From Acidovorax benzenivorans (GTDB lineage Bacteria > Pseudomonadota > Gammaproteobacteria > Burkholderiales > Burkholderiaceae_C): a stretch of DNA of 64,000 bases. Both the position numbers and the translations under genes were made by a program. Under the pieces are notes generated by a model. It was not told where the DNA came from, ran no database searches, and worked only from the letters and a program-made list of their open reading frames with translations. Below, in pieces: positions 8,011 through 17,500 of the stretch; the stretch's first letter is position 1, and every line of letters starts with the position of its first letter. The stretch lies in contig NZ_JAPCKI010000002.1 in the NCBI RefSeq assembly GCF_028680575.1, forward strand, positions 62,001 to 126,000, read 5' to 3'.

Positions 8011-8880
8011 TCAGACCTTTTGTCCGGGCGCCGCCGGGCGCCACTGCTCGCGCAACTCTGCGCACACATCACGCGGGGGCAGCGCGGGGGTGTTGATCAC
8101 TGCATCGGCATCTGCACCTGATTTGATAGCGGCTGACGCATGTTCCACCTGCGCTAGAGCCACTTTTGACACCAAATTTGCGGGCCAGTGGGTGGGCACG
8201 CCCAGGTGGCGCAGCACATGGCCGCCGCCCGCCACCAGCAGCACAGTCTGGCCGGGGCGCACTGCGTCCAATGCGGTCTGGGCCATGCTGGCGTCGCGGG
8301 CGATCTGGATGCGGGCCATGGGCGCGATTTGTGACTCCGGCAGCAGCCCGCAGTGGCCGTCGCGCAGCGCCTGGTATTGCTGGGCCAGCGCCGGGGCGGG
8401 CAGATGCTGGTCCCAGGCGGGGTTGGCCATGGTGGCCCGCATGCGGGCGCGGGGCAGGTTGCCACCCAGCACGGGCACCCCGGCGCCCACGGCCGCCATC
8501 ACCACCGGGCCATAGGCCTGCCATGGCCAGGCGGTGTTGTCCCACTGCAGGGCGGCCTGGGCCTGGGCCTCGCTGGCATCGTGCGGCAGGCCTTGAGTGC
8601 TGTGGCCGCGCTCGGCCATTTCCATCACCACGGCTGTCAGCTGCCCCCGTGCCGCCAGCCACACCACGGTCTCGCGCTGCAGGCGCTGGTGGTCGGGCGC
8701 ATCGTGCTGCTCGCCCAGCAGCAGCACATCGGCGGGGAGCAGGGTCTGGAGGCGACCGGGCCAGTCAGCGAGCGGAATGCTGGGGAGCATGGTGCCCGTG
8801 CTGGCGCAGCCCGCCAGTGCTACCAGGGCCGCGGCCAGCAGCCAGTGGACACAGAGGCGGGTGTCGGGTGATCGTCGCAT
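8011..8880 (-). CDS. ChaN-family (haem-binding, DUF399) lipoprotein
   Basis: Predicted lipoprotein of 289 residues. The signal peptide ends in a lipobox VALAGC with Cys25. The mature part has the ChaN/DUF399 opening LLLGEQHDAPDHQ (about 53-65), MEMAERG, WDNTAWPW and VAGGGHVLRHLG, typical of the family of iron-regulated haem-binding lipoproteins. The stop is 4 bases from the stop of the convergent GGDEF-EAL gene. Residues 237-254 are encoded by a copy of the dispersed palindromic element, read antisense and in frame, just after the conserved GGGHVLRH block. A role in haem handling is inferred from the family. Confidence 0.85.
   Translation of the reverse strand: MRRSPDTRLCVHWLLAAALVALAGCASTGTMLPSIPLADWPGRLQTLLPADVLLLGEQHDAPDHQRLQRETVVWLAARGQLTAVVMEMAERGHSTQGLPHDASEAQAQAALQWDNTAWPWQAYGPVVMAAVGAGVPVLGGNLPRARMRATMANPAWDQHLPAPALAQQYQALRDGHCGLLPESQIAPMARIQIARDASMAQTALDAVRPGQTVLLVAGGGHVLRHLGVPTHWPANLVSKVALAQVEHASAAIKSGADADAVINTPALPPRDVCAELREQWRPAAPGQKV
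8121..8170 (+). repeat. Dispersed palindromic element, copy 3, inside a coding region
   Basis: TTTGATAGC, GCGCTAGAGCCA and TTTTGAC follow the order of the intergenic copies, although the inner stem has decayed. It sits inside the ChaN-like gene, keeps the frame open, and encodes residues including ALAQVEHASAAIKS. Compare copy 8 at 62541-62594, which is read in the same phase. Confidence 0.7.
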
Positions 8881-8904
8881 GGCGCCATGCTACGCGTGTT
8901 GGCC

Positions 8905-8918
8905 TTGACTCAAGTCAA
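8905..8918. promoter_or_regulatory. FNR/ANR-type site upstream of narX
   Basis: TTGACTCAAGTCAA is a TTGAC-N4-GTCAA dyad centred about 41 bases before the narX ATG. It fits the oxygen- or NO-responsive FNR/ANR/DNR family consensus (TTGAT-N4-ATCAA) with one symmetrical change, and would put the sensor pair under anaerobic control. Confidence 0.6.
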
Positions 8919-8952
8919 GAGTCAGTGCAGGCTCGGTGCCTACACTGCCGCC

Positions 8953-10890
8953 ATGCGCACCAAGCCCACGCTAACCACCAAGCTCCTCGCCATGGGCGCG
9001 GGTTTCCTGTTGGTGGCGCTGGCATCCATCGGCCTGACGCTGTGGGTGACCTGGAAACTTGAAGGGGGTGCTGCTGCGGTGAATGAGGCTGGCCGCCTGC
9101 GAATGAACATGCTGCGCATGGTGCTGGTGCTGCAGACAGAGCCCCCCGCTGCGGTGCAGGAGCGCGCTCGCCAGTTTGACGTGAGCCTGGATCTGCTGCG
9201 CACGGGCGATCCATCGCGGCCCTTGTTTGTGCCGTGGAGTCACGAGACACGCACCCGCTTTGACGGTATTCGCAGCCAGTGGGCGGTGGCGCGCGCGGGG
9301 TGGGTCAGTTCCTTGCCCCCAGACCGCGCACAAATTCTGGCGGAAGCCGATGCCTTTGTGCAGCAGGTCGATGGTTTTGTGGACGCCATCGAGATCCAGA
9401 TCGCGGGCTGGACCGCCGCGCTGCACCTGTTCCAGCTGTTCATGATGGCGCTGGCCATCGTGGCCGCCGTCACCTTCATGGCCGTGAGCTACCTGCTGGT
9501 CATCAACCCCGTGGCGCGCCTGCAGCAGGCCCAGGCCCGGCTGCGTCAGGGCGAGCTCGGCACGCGCCTGCCGGTCGATACGGATGACGAGTTCGGCCAG
9601 CTCTCGGCGGGCTTCAACCTCATGGCGCATGCACTGCAGGCCTCGCACGACGAGCTGGAGCACAAGGTGCGCGAGAAGACCGCCAGCATCGCCGTGCAGA
9701 ACCAGCGCCTGGCAGCGCTGTACGAGGTGAGCGCGCTGGCCAGCACGGCGGGCAGCCTGGAACTGCTGGCTCAGGGCTTTGTGCAGCAAATCCGCCGCGT
9801 GGCGGGGGCCGATGCGGCGGCGGTGCGCTGGTCCAACGAGGCCAACGAACGTTATGTGCTGCTGGCCGGTGATGGCCTGCCCCGCACCATGGCCGAGGGC
9901 GAGCACTGCCTGCACACCGGCACCTGCCTGTGCGGCCAGCCACAGGCGCAGGCGCGCACCCGGGTCATTCCCATCACGCCATCGACCGCCGTCGCCTTGC
10001 CGCATTGCCGCGAGGCGGGTTTTGAAACCATGGTGACCATCCCGGTGCAGATGCAGCAGCGCTTGCTGGGTGAGGTCGACCTGTTCTTCCGTTCGCCGGT
10101 GGAGATGACCGATGAGCTGCGCGACCTGCTCGAAGCCATGACGCGTCACCTGGCCAGCGCCATGGAGGGCCTGCGCGCCACTGCGCTGGAGCGCGAGGCT
10201 GCGGTGGCCGAGGAGCGCAGCCTGCTAGCGCGCGAGCTGCACGACTCCATCGCCCAGTCGCTGGCTTTCCTCAAGATCCAGACCCAGTTGCTGCGCGATG
10301 CCGTGGCGCGTGGCGACGAGGTGAAGCGAGACCGCAGCATTGGCGAGCTGGACGTGGGCGTGCGCGAGTGTTATTCCGACGTGCGCGAGTTGCTGGTGCA
10401 CTTTCGCACCCGCACCAGCGAAGAAGACATCGAATCCGCGCTACGCGCCACGCTGTCCAAGTTTGAGCACCAGACCGGCATGGCCACCACGCTGGGCATG
10501 GTGGGCCATGGCCTGCCGCTGGCGCAGGACGTGCAGATTCAGGTGCTGCACATGGTGCAAGAGGCGTTGTCGAACGTACGCAAGCATTCGGGCGCAACGC
10601 GGGTCGATGTGCTGGTGCACCGCCACCCGCGCTGGCGCTTTGAGGTGCAGGACAACGGCACGGGCTTTGACACCGCCTCCGTGCCGCCCGACTCGTTGCA
10701 CGTGGGTCTGGGCATCATGCGCGAACGGGCCCAGCACATTGGCGCCGTCGTGCAGGTGGAGTCCGCGCCGGGGCAGGGCACCCGCGTGTGCGTTGAGCTG
10801 CCCTCGGTGGCGCCAGCCCAGGCCGTCGCATCCACCCAGGCCGCGGCATCGGCCCCTGTCGCCGTTCCACAACCTGTCTTCACCTCATGA
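8953..10890 (+). CDS. narX: Nitrate/nitrite sensor histidine kinase NarX
   Basis: Membrane histidine kinase that senses nitrate in the periplasm and phosphorylates NarL; 645 residues. TM1 is about 11-33. The following AGRLRMNMLRM (47-57) matches the nitrate-binding P-box of NarX/NarQ. TM2 is about 160-182, then HAMP, a linker helix and a GAF-like module (about 255-400) with a Cys cluster (Cys319, 325, 327, 352), as NarX proteins tend to have. The HisKA_3 dimerisation helix carries His430 in ARELHDSIAQSL. The ATPase domain has EALSNVRKHS, DNGTGFD and GLGIMRERA. ATG at 8953 is chosen because it opens into the first membrane helix. An FNR-type site precedes it, and its stop overlaps the narL start by 4 bases. 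Confidence 0.95.
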   Translation: MRTKPTLTTKLLAMGAGFLLVALASIGLTLWVTWKLEGGAAAVNEAGRLRMNMLRMVLVLQTEPPAAVQERARQFDVSLDLLRTGDPSRPLFVPWSHETRTRFDGIRSQWAVARAGWVSSLPPDRAQILAEADAFVQQVDGFVDAIEIQIAGWTAALHLFQLFMMALAIVAAVTFMAVSYLLVINPVARLQQAQARLRQGELGTRLPVDTDDEFGQLSAGFNLMAHALQASHDELEHKVREKTASIAVQNQRLAALYEVSALASTAGSLELLAQGFVQQIRRVAGADAAAVRWSNEANERYVLLAGDGLPRTMAEGEHCLHTGTCLCGQPQAQARTRVIPITPSTAVALPHCREAGFETMVTIPVQMQQRLLGEVDLFFRSPVEMTDELRDLLEAMTRHLASAMEGLRATALEREAAVAEERSLLARELHDSIAQSLAFLKIQTQLLRDAVARGDEVKRDRSIGELDVGVRECYSDVRELLVHFRTRTSEEDIESALRATLSKFEHQTGMATTLGMVGHGLPLAQDVQIQVLHMVQEALSNVRKHSGATRVDVLVHRHPRWRFEVQDNGTGFDTASVPPDSLHVGLGIMRERAQHIGAVVQVESAPGQGTRVCVELPSVAPAQAVASTQAAASAPVAVPQPVFTS

Positions 10891-11621
10891 TGCCCTCCGC
10901 TTCGCCCGCTGCCACACTGCCGGCTCCCACTGCACTGCCGGTCACGCTGCTGGTGGTGGACGACCATACGCTGTTCCGGCGCGGACTGATCGCGCTGCTT
11001 GGGCAGTACGACGGCCTGTCTGTGGTGGGCGAGGCGGGTGATGCCGCGCAGGCCCTGCGGCTTGCGCCGCAGTTGAAGCCGCAGGTGATCTTGCTCGACA
11101 ACCACCTGCCCGGCGTGATGGGGGTGGACGCCATCCGGGGGCTGCGCGAAGTGTCGCCCACCTCGTGTGTGCTCATGCTTACGGTGAGCGAAGACGCGCA
11201 AGACCTCGCTACCGCACTGCGCAACGGCGCGCAGGGCTACCTGCTCAAGACCATTGATGGCGACCTGTTGGCCCAGGCCATTCGCCGAGCGGCCCGGGGC
11301 GAGCCTGTGGTCAGCCCCGAGCTGATGGGCAAGCTGGTGGCAGCGTTCCAGTTGCAGGGCGCACCGGAGGCTGTGCCTGCGCCGCCCGCACCCTCCGATG
11401 CCACTGTGGTCGCCGCCAACGGCTTCACGCCCCTGTCGCCGCGCGAGGAAGACGTGCTGCGTGAGATTGCACGCGGCGCGAGCAACAAAGAGATCGCGCG
11501 CACCCTCGATATCGCCGAGACCACGGTGAAGATCCATGTGCAGCACATCCTGCGCAAGCTGGGTCTCAGCTCGCGCGTGCAGGCGGCGGTGTACGCCTCG
11601 GACCGGCAGCGCGCTGAATAG
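10887..11621 (+). CDS. narL: Nitrate/nitrite response regulator NarL
   Basis: Two-domain response regulator of 244 residues. The receiver domain has the acidic pair Asp25-Asp26 (LLVVDDHTLFRRG), phospho-acceptor Asp71 (ILLDNHLPG) and a conserved Lys in GYLLKTIDGD. The C-terminal LuxR/FixJ HTH reads SPREEDVLREIARGASNKEI then TVKIHVQHILRKLGL. Its start overlaps the narX stop as ATGA, implying translational coupling. It most likely controls the narK1K2GHJI genes that follow 213 bases downstream on the same strand. I could not pick out convincing NarL heptamers in that gap. Confidence 0.95.
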   Translation: MMPSASPAATLPAPTALPVTLLVVDDHTLFRRGLIALLGQYDGLSVVGEAGDAAQALRLAPQLKPQVILLDNHLPGVMGVDAIRGLREVSPTSCVLMLTVSEDAQDLATALRNGAQGYLLKTIDGDLLAQAIRRAARGEPVVSPELMGKLVAAFQLQGAPEAVPAPPAPSDATVVAANGFTPLSPREEDVLREIARGASNKEIARTLDIAETTVKIHVQHILRKLGLSSRVQAAVYASDRQRAE

Positions 11622-11834
11622 CGCAGGCCTGCACTCGCCACGGGCAGGTGGTGGTGCAGAAGTGGTGGAGCAGGGGGGCACCGCCATGCAAAGGGCACTC
11701 CATAGTTCTTTCGGACGATGCCCTGCCCCCAGTGACTACTCCCTCTGCCGCGCCGCACACCCTCTAGCGAAGGATGTGCAAAAAGCCCTGCATACGCGAC
11801 CATTCCTCCCATCCAAAAAGAGAGGAACCGCGCA

Positions 11835-13127
11835 ATGGCCAACGCAACCCTGCCCCCGGGCGACAGTCCGCAGCGCACCCGCCAAGCCTGGTCGGTGCTC
11901 ATCGTCAGCACCTTCGCCTTCACCGTCTGCTTCATGGTCTGGATGATGTTCGGCGTCATCGGCATCCCCATCAAGAAGATGCTCAACCTGAACTCCACGC
12001 AGTTCGGGCTGCTCATGTCCATGCCCGTGCTCACGGGCTCGCTGGTGCGGGTGCCGCTGGGCATCTGGACCGACAAGTTCGGTGGTCGCATCGTGATGAC
12101 CGCCGTCATGGCCACCACCGTGCCGGCCATCTGGATGATGGGCTATGCCACGGAGTATTGGCACTTTCTCACCATTGGCCTGTTCGTGGGCTTGGCGGGG
12201 GGCTCGTTCTCGGTGGGGACGCCCTACGTGGCCCGCTGGTTCCCCAAGCACCGCCAGGGCACGGCCATGGGTGTGTACGGGGCTGGCAATTCGGGCGCAG
12301 CCGTGAACAAGTTCGTGGCCCCGGTGCTGCTGGTGGCTTTTGGCTGGACCATGGTGCCGCAGGTGTATGCGGCCATCATGCTGGGCACCGTGGTGCTGTT
12401 CTGGCTCTTCAGCTATAGCGACCCGGCCCACCTGGTGCCCAGCAGCGTCAAGTTCACCGACCAGCTCAAGGCGCTCAAGGACCCCAAGGTACTCAAGTAT
12501 TGCCAGTACTACAGCATCGTGTTCGGCGGCTATGTGGCGCTGTCGTTGTGGATGGTGCAGTACTACGTGGGCGAGTTTGGCCTGGACATCCGCGTGGCGG
12601 CTCTGCTGGCGGCCTGCTTCTCGCTGCCCGGTGGTGTGCTGCGCGCCATCGGCGGCATGCTGAGCGACAAGTACGGCGCCCACAGCGTGACCTGGTGGGT
12701 GATGTGGGTGAGCTGGATCTGCCTGTTCCTGCTGAGCTATCCACAGACTGATTTCACCATCCTGACCGTCAACGGCCCCAAGACCTTTCACCTGGGGCTC
12801 AACGTCTACGCGTTCACCGGCCTGATGTTTCTGCTGGGCATTTCGTGGGCCTTCGGCAAGGCCAGTGTCTTCAAGTACATCAGCGATGACTACCCCCACA
12901 ACATTGGCGCCATCAGCGGCATCGTGGGCCTGGCTGGTGGCCTTGGGGGCTTCATTCTGCCCATCCTGTTTGGTGCGCTCATGGACCTCACGGGCATCCG
13001 CTCCAGCGCCTTCATGCTGATGTACGGCGTGGTGTGGGTCTCGCTCATCTGGATGTACTTCACCGAAGTGCGCAACACCCGTCTCATGGGCTCGCAGGGC
13101 GCTGCTGCACAGCCTGCCACCCGCTGA
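11835..13127 (+). CDS. narK1: Nitrate transporter NarK1 (MFS)
   Basis: Inner-membrane major-facilitator protein of 430 residues with about 12 helices. NarK-family blocks are visible: a first helix with FMVWMMFGVIGIPIKK, GGRIVMTAVMATTVPA, VGLAGGSFSVGTPYVARWF and GNSGAAVNKFVAP. The length fits the shorter NarK1 type, usually described as a nitrate/proton symporter. It is preceded by GAGAGGAACC, a plausible ribosome-binding site, and narK2 starts 20 bases after its stop. Together they would import nitrate and exchange it for nitrite for the cytoplasm-facing NarGHI. Confidence 0.92.
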   Translation: MANATLPPGDSPQRTRQAWSVLIVSTFAFTVCFMVWMMFGVIGIPIKKMLNLNSTQFGLLMSMPVLTGSLVRVPLGIWTDKFGGRIVMTAVMATTVPAIWMMGYATEYWHFLTIGLFVGLAGGSFSVGTPYVARWFPKHRQGTAMGVYGAGNSGAAVNKFVAPVLLVAFGWTMVPQVYAAIMLGTVVLFWLFSYSDPAHLVPSSVKFTDQLKALKDPKVLKYCQYYSIVFGGYVALSLWMVQYYVGEFGLDIRVAALLAACFSLPGGVLRAIGGMLSDKYGAHSVTWWVMWVSWICLFLLSYPQTDFTILTVNGPKTFHLGLNVYAFTGLMFLLGISWAFGKASVFKYISDDYPHNIGAISGIVGLAGGLGGFILPILFGALMDLTGIRSSAFMLMYGVVWVSLIWMYFTEVRNTRLMGSQGAAAQPATR

Positions 13128-13147
13128 TTTTTTAAGGAAACCTCACC

Positions 13148-14557
13148 ATGTCTGCCACCAACAACAGCGGGCGCCAGGGGCGTCTGCTCACCCTCTGGGC
13201 CCCGGAGGACAAATCGTTCTGGGAGCGCGAAGGCGAGGCTGTCGCCAAGCTCAACCTGTGGATCTCGGTGCCCGCGCTGTTCCTGGCCTTTGCCATCTGG
13301 CAGGTCTGGAGCGTGGTCGCCGTGAGCCTGCCGGGCCTCGGGTTCAAGTATTCGACCAACCAGCTGTTCTGGCTGGCGGCGGCGCCCGCGCTCTCGGGCG
13401 CCACGCTGCGCATCTTCTACTCGTTCATGGTGCCGCTGGTCGGTGGCCGCCGCTGGACGGCCATCTCCACCGCTTCGCTGCTGATCCCTGCCATCGGCAT
13501 CGGCTTTGCGGTGCAGGACAACACCACGGCCTACCCCACCATGCTCATCCTGGCGCTGCTGTGTGGCCTGGGTGGCGGCAACTTCAGCTCCAGCATGGCC
13601 AACATCAGCTTCTTCTTTCCGAAGGAGCGCAAGGGCTCGGCGCTGGGCGTGAATGCGGGCCTGGGTAATCTGGGCGTGTCGGTGGTGCAGTTCCTGAGCC
13701 CGCTGGTCGTCACTGCAGGCATCTTCGGCATCTTTGGCGGCGAAGGCCAGACCATTGTGAAGAACGGCCAGACCGTGCAGGTGTGGACGCAGAACGCTGC
13801 CTTCATCTGGGTGCCATGGATCGCGCTGACGGCACTGGCCGCCTGGTTTGGCATGAACGACATTGCCGACGCCCGCGCCTCGTTCGCTGCGCAGGCCGCC
13901 ATCTTCAAGCGCAAGCACAACTGGCTGATGTGCGTGCTGTACCTCGGCACCTTCGGCTCGTTCATCGGCTATGCCGCAGGCTTTCCGCTGCTCATCAAGA
14001 GCCAGTTCCCCGGTGTGAACCCCCTGGCCTACGCCTGGCTGGGCCCGCTGGTAGGTGCCGTGATCCGTCCGTTTGGCGGCTGGCTGGCCGACAAGCTCGG
14101 CGGTGCGCGCGTCACGCTGTGGAACTTCATCGTCATGGCCATGGCAGTGGCGGGTGTCACGTTCTTCCTGCCCTCCGCTGGTAACGAAGGCCAGTTTGCG
14201 GGCTTTTTCGTGTGCTTCCTGGTGCTGTTCCTCACCACCGGCATTGGCAACGGCTCCACCTTCCGCATGATTCCCGTGATCTTCCTGACCGAAGCCATGC
14301 GGGGCGTGGACCCCCGCAACACCGCCGCCGTGGCCCAGGCCAACAAGGAAGGCAACACCCTGGGCGCTGCCACGTTGGGCTTCACTGCCGCCATGGCTGC
14401 CTACGGCGGGTTCTTCATTCCCAAGAGCTATGGCAGCTCGATTGCCCTGACGGGCAGCCCCCATGCCGCGCTGTGGACGTTCTTCGTTTTCTACATCGCT
14501 TGCATCGTGATCACCTGGTGGTACTACGCGCGCAAACACGCCGAGATGCCTTGCTGA
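13148..14557 (+). CDS. narK2: Nitrate/nitrite antiporter NarK2 (MFS)
   Basis: Second NarK transporter, 469 residues and about 12 helices, close to the length of NarK2 proteins, which are usually nitrate/nitrite antiporters. Diagnostic stretches are FAIWQVWSVVAVSLPG, GLGGGNFSSSMANISFFFP, NAGLGNLGVSVVQFLSP and RPFGGWLADKLGGARV. A larger loop between helices 6 and 7 sets it apart from narK1. AAGGAAACCTCACC precedes the ATG. narG starts 34 bases after its stop, so it belongs to the nar operon. Confidence 0.93.
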   Translation: MSATNNSGRQGRLLTLWAPEDKSFWEREGEAVAKLNLWISVPALFLAFAIWQVWSVVAVSLPGLGFKYSTNQLFWLAAAPALSGATLRIFYSFMVPLVGGRRWTAISTASLLIPAIGIGFAVQDNTTAYPTMLILALLCGLGGGNFSSSMANISFFFPKERKGSALGVNAGLGNLGVSVVQFLSPLVVTAGIFGIFGGEGQTIVKNGQTVQVWTQNAAFIWVPWIALTALAAWFGMNDIADARASFAAQAAIFKRKHNWLMCVLYLGTFGSFIGYAAGFPLLIKSQFPGVNPLAYAWLGPLVGAVIRPFGGWLADKLGGARVTLWNFIVMAMAVAGVTFFLPSAGNEGQFAGFFVCFLVLFLTTGIGNGSTFRMIPVIFLTEAMRGVDPRNTAAVAQANKEGNTLGAATLGFTAAMAAYGGFFIPKSYGSSIALTGSPHAALWTFFVFYIACIVITWWYYARKHAEMPC

Positions 14558-14591
14558 TCACCTTTAGACAGAACAGAAAAAGGAGCCCCCG

Positions 14592-17500
14592 ATGAGCCAT
14601 TTCCTCGATCGCCTTTCGTACTTCTCGCAGCCCCGCGAGACCTTTGCCCAAGGCCACGGCGAAACCAACGGTGAAGACCGCACCTGGGAAGACGCCTACC
14701 GCGACCGCTGGGCGCACGACAAGATCGTGCGCTCCACCCACGGCGTGAACTGCACGGGCTCCTGCTCGTGGAAGATTTACGTCAAGGGCGGCATCGTGAC
14801 CTGGGAAACCCAGCAGACCGACTACCCCCGCACCCGCCCTGACCTGCCCAACCACGAACCCCGTGGCTGCGCACGCGGTGCTAGCTACAGCTGGTACCTG
14901 TACAGCGCCAACCGCGTGAAGTACCCCATGGTGCGTGGCCGCCTGCTCAAGCACTGGCGCGCCGCCATTGCCCTGGCCAAGAGCCCGGTGGATGCCTGGG
15001 CCAGCATTGTCGAAAACGATGCCTCCAAGCGCGAATGGCAAAAGCAGCGGGGTCTGGGCGGCTTCGTGCGCAGCACCTGGGACGAAGTCAACCAGATGAT
15101 CGCTGCGGCCAATGTCTACACCATCAAGAAGCATGGCCCGGACCGCATCATCGGCTTCTCGCCCATCCCGGCGATGTCGATGATTTCGTACGCCGCTGGT
15201 TCACGCTACCTGAGCCTGATCGGTGGCGTGTGCATGAGTTTCTACGACTGGTACTGCGACCTGCCTCCCAGCAGCCCGCAGACCTGGGGCGAGCAGACCG
15301 ACGTGCCCGAGTCGGCCGACTGGTACAACAGCTCGTACATCATTGCCTGGGGCTCCAACGTACCCCAGACGCGCACGCCTGATGCCCACTTCTTGACCGA
15401 GGTGCGCTACAAGGGCACCAAGGTCGTGTCCATCACGCCCGACTATTCCGAAGTAGCCAAGCTGGGTGATCTGTGGATGCACCCCAAGCAGGGCACCGAC
15501 GCTGCCGTGGCCATGGCCATGGGCCATGTGATCCTGAACGAGTTCTACTTCAAGGACGGCGGCAAGGGCCGCTCGGCGTACTTTGACGACTACGCACGCC
15601 GCTACACCGACTTGCCGCTCTTGGTGGTGCTCAAGGAAAAGACGCTGCCCGATGGCCGCACGGTGATGGTGCCCGACCGCTATGTGCGCGCCAGCGATTT
15701 CCCCGGCCAACTTGACCAGTCGAACAACCCCGACTGGAAGACCGTGGGCTACGACGAGCTGGGCCAGGTCACGCTGCCCAACGGCTCCATCGGTTTCCGC
15801 TGGGGTACCGATGGCCGCGCCGACCAGGGTCTGTGGAACCTGGAGAACAAGGAAGCGCGCACCGGCAACACCGTCAAGCTCAAGCTGTCGGTGATCGAAG
15901 ATGGCGAGCAGGCGCACGATGTGGCCGATGTCGCCTTCCCTTACTTTGGCGGCGTGGCAACGCCCAACTTCACGGCCAACGAGCAAGGCGGCGACGTGAT
16001 GGTGCGCCGCGTGCCGGTGTCCCACCTGGAGTTGGCTGGGCACGAAGCCAAGGGCCGAGTGATGGTGGCTACCGTGTTCGACCTGTTGGCCGGCAACTAC
16101 GGCATCGACCGTGGCCTGCCCGGCGAAGAACCGGGTGGCGGCTATGACGCCGACCGCCCCTACACCCCCGCATGGCAAGAGGCCATCACCGGCGTGCCGC
16201 GTGACCAAATCATCACCGTGGCGCGCCAGTTCGCCGACAACGCCGACAAGACCCATGGCAAGTCCATGGTCATCATCGGTGCGGCGATGAACCACTGGTA
16301 CCACTGCGACATGAACTACCGCGGCATCATCAACATGCTGATGCTGTGCGGCTGTATTGGCCAAAGCGGTGGCGGCTGGGCGCACTATGTGGGCCAGGAA
16401 AAGCTACGGCCCCAGACCGGCTGGACGGCACTGGCCTTTGCGTTGGACTGGATCCGTCCCCCCCGCCAGATGAACAGCACGAGCTTCTTCTATGCCCACA
16501 CCGATCAGTGGCGCTACGAGAAGCTTGGCATGGAGGAAATCCTCTCGCCCCTGGCCGATGCCAGCGCCTACCACGGCGCCCAGATCGACTACAACGTGCG
16601 CGCCGAGCGCATGGGCTGGCTGCCTTCGGCGCCCCAGCTCAAGACCAACCCGATGCAGGTGGCCAAGGATGCCGCAGCCAAGGGCATGGACGCCAAGGAC
16701 TACGTGGTTCAGTCGCTCAAAGACGGCAGTCTCACGATGAGCTGCGAGGACCCGGACCATCCCGACAACTGGCCGCGCAACATGTTCGTGTGGCGCTCCA
16801 ACATCCTGGGCTCGTCGGGCAAGGGACATGAATACTTCCTCAAGCACCTGCTGGGCACCACGCACGGCGTACAGGGCAAGGACCTGGGCAAGGACGAAGC
16901 CAAGCCCGAGGAAGTGCAGTGGCACGCCAACGCGCCCGAAGGCAAGCTGGACCTGCTGGTCACGCTCGACTTCCGCATGAGCACCACCTGCCTGTACTCC
17001 GACATCGTGCTGCCCACCGCCACCTGGTATGAGAAGAACGACCTCAACACCAGCGACATGCACCCCTTCATCCACCCGCTGTCCACAGCGGTGGACCCTG
17101 CTTGGCAGGCCAAGAGCGACTGGGAGATCTACAAGGGTTTCGCCAAGGCCGTGAGCGAGGTCAGCGTGGGCCACCTGGGCGTGGAAAAGGATGTGGTGCT
17201 CACGCCCATCATGCACGACACCCCCGGTGAAATGGCCCAGCCTTATGGCGTGCGCGACTGGAAGAAGGGCGAGTGCGAACTCATCCCCGGCAAGACCGCG
17301 CCCCAGGTCACGGTGGTCGAGCGCGACTATCCCAACCTGTACAAGCGCTTCACCGCCCTGGGCCCCTTGATGGACAAGGCCGGCAACGGCGGCAAGGGCA
17401 TCGGCTGGAACACGCAGACCGAAGTCGGTCAGCTGGGCGACCTGAACGGCCGCGTGAAGGAAGAGGGCGTGACGCAAGGCATGCCCCGCATCGTGACTGA

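Noticed and set aside
11622-11834. NarL heptamers or FNR site before narK1
   Set aside because: Only near-misses (for example TACTCCC) were found; none met the consensus.
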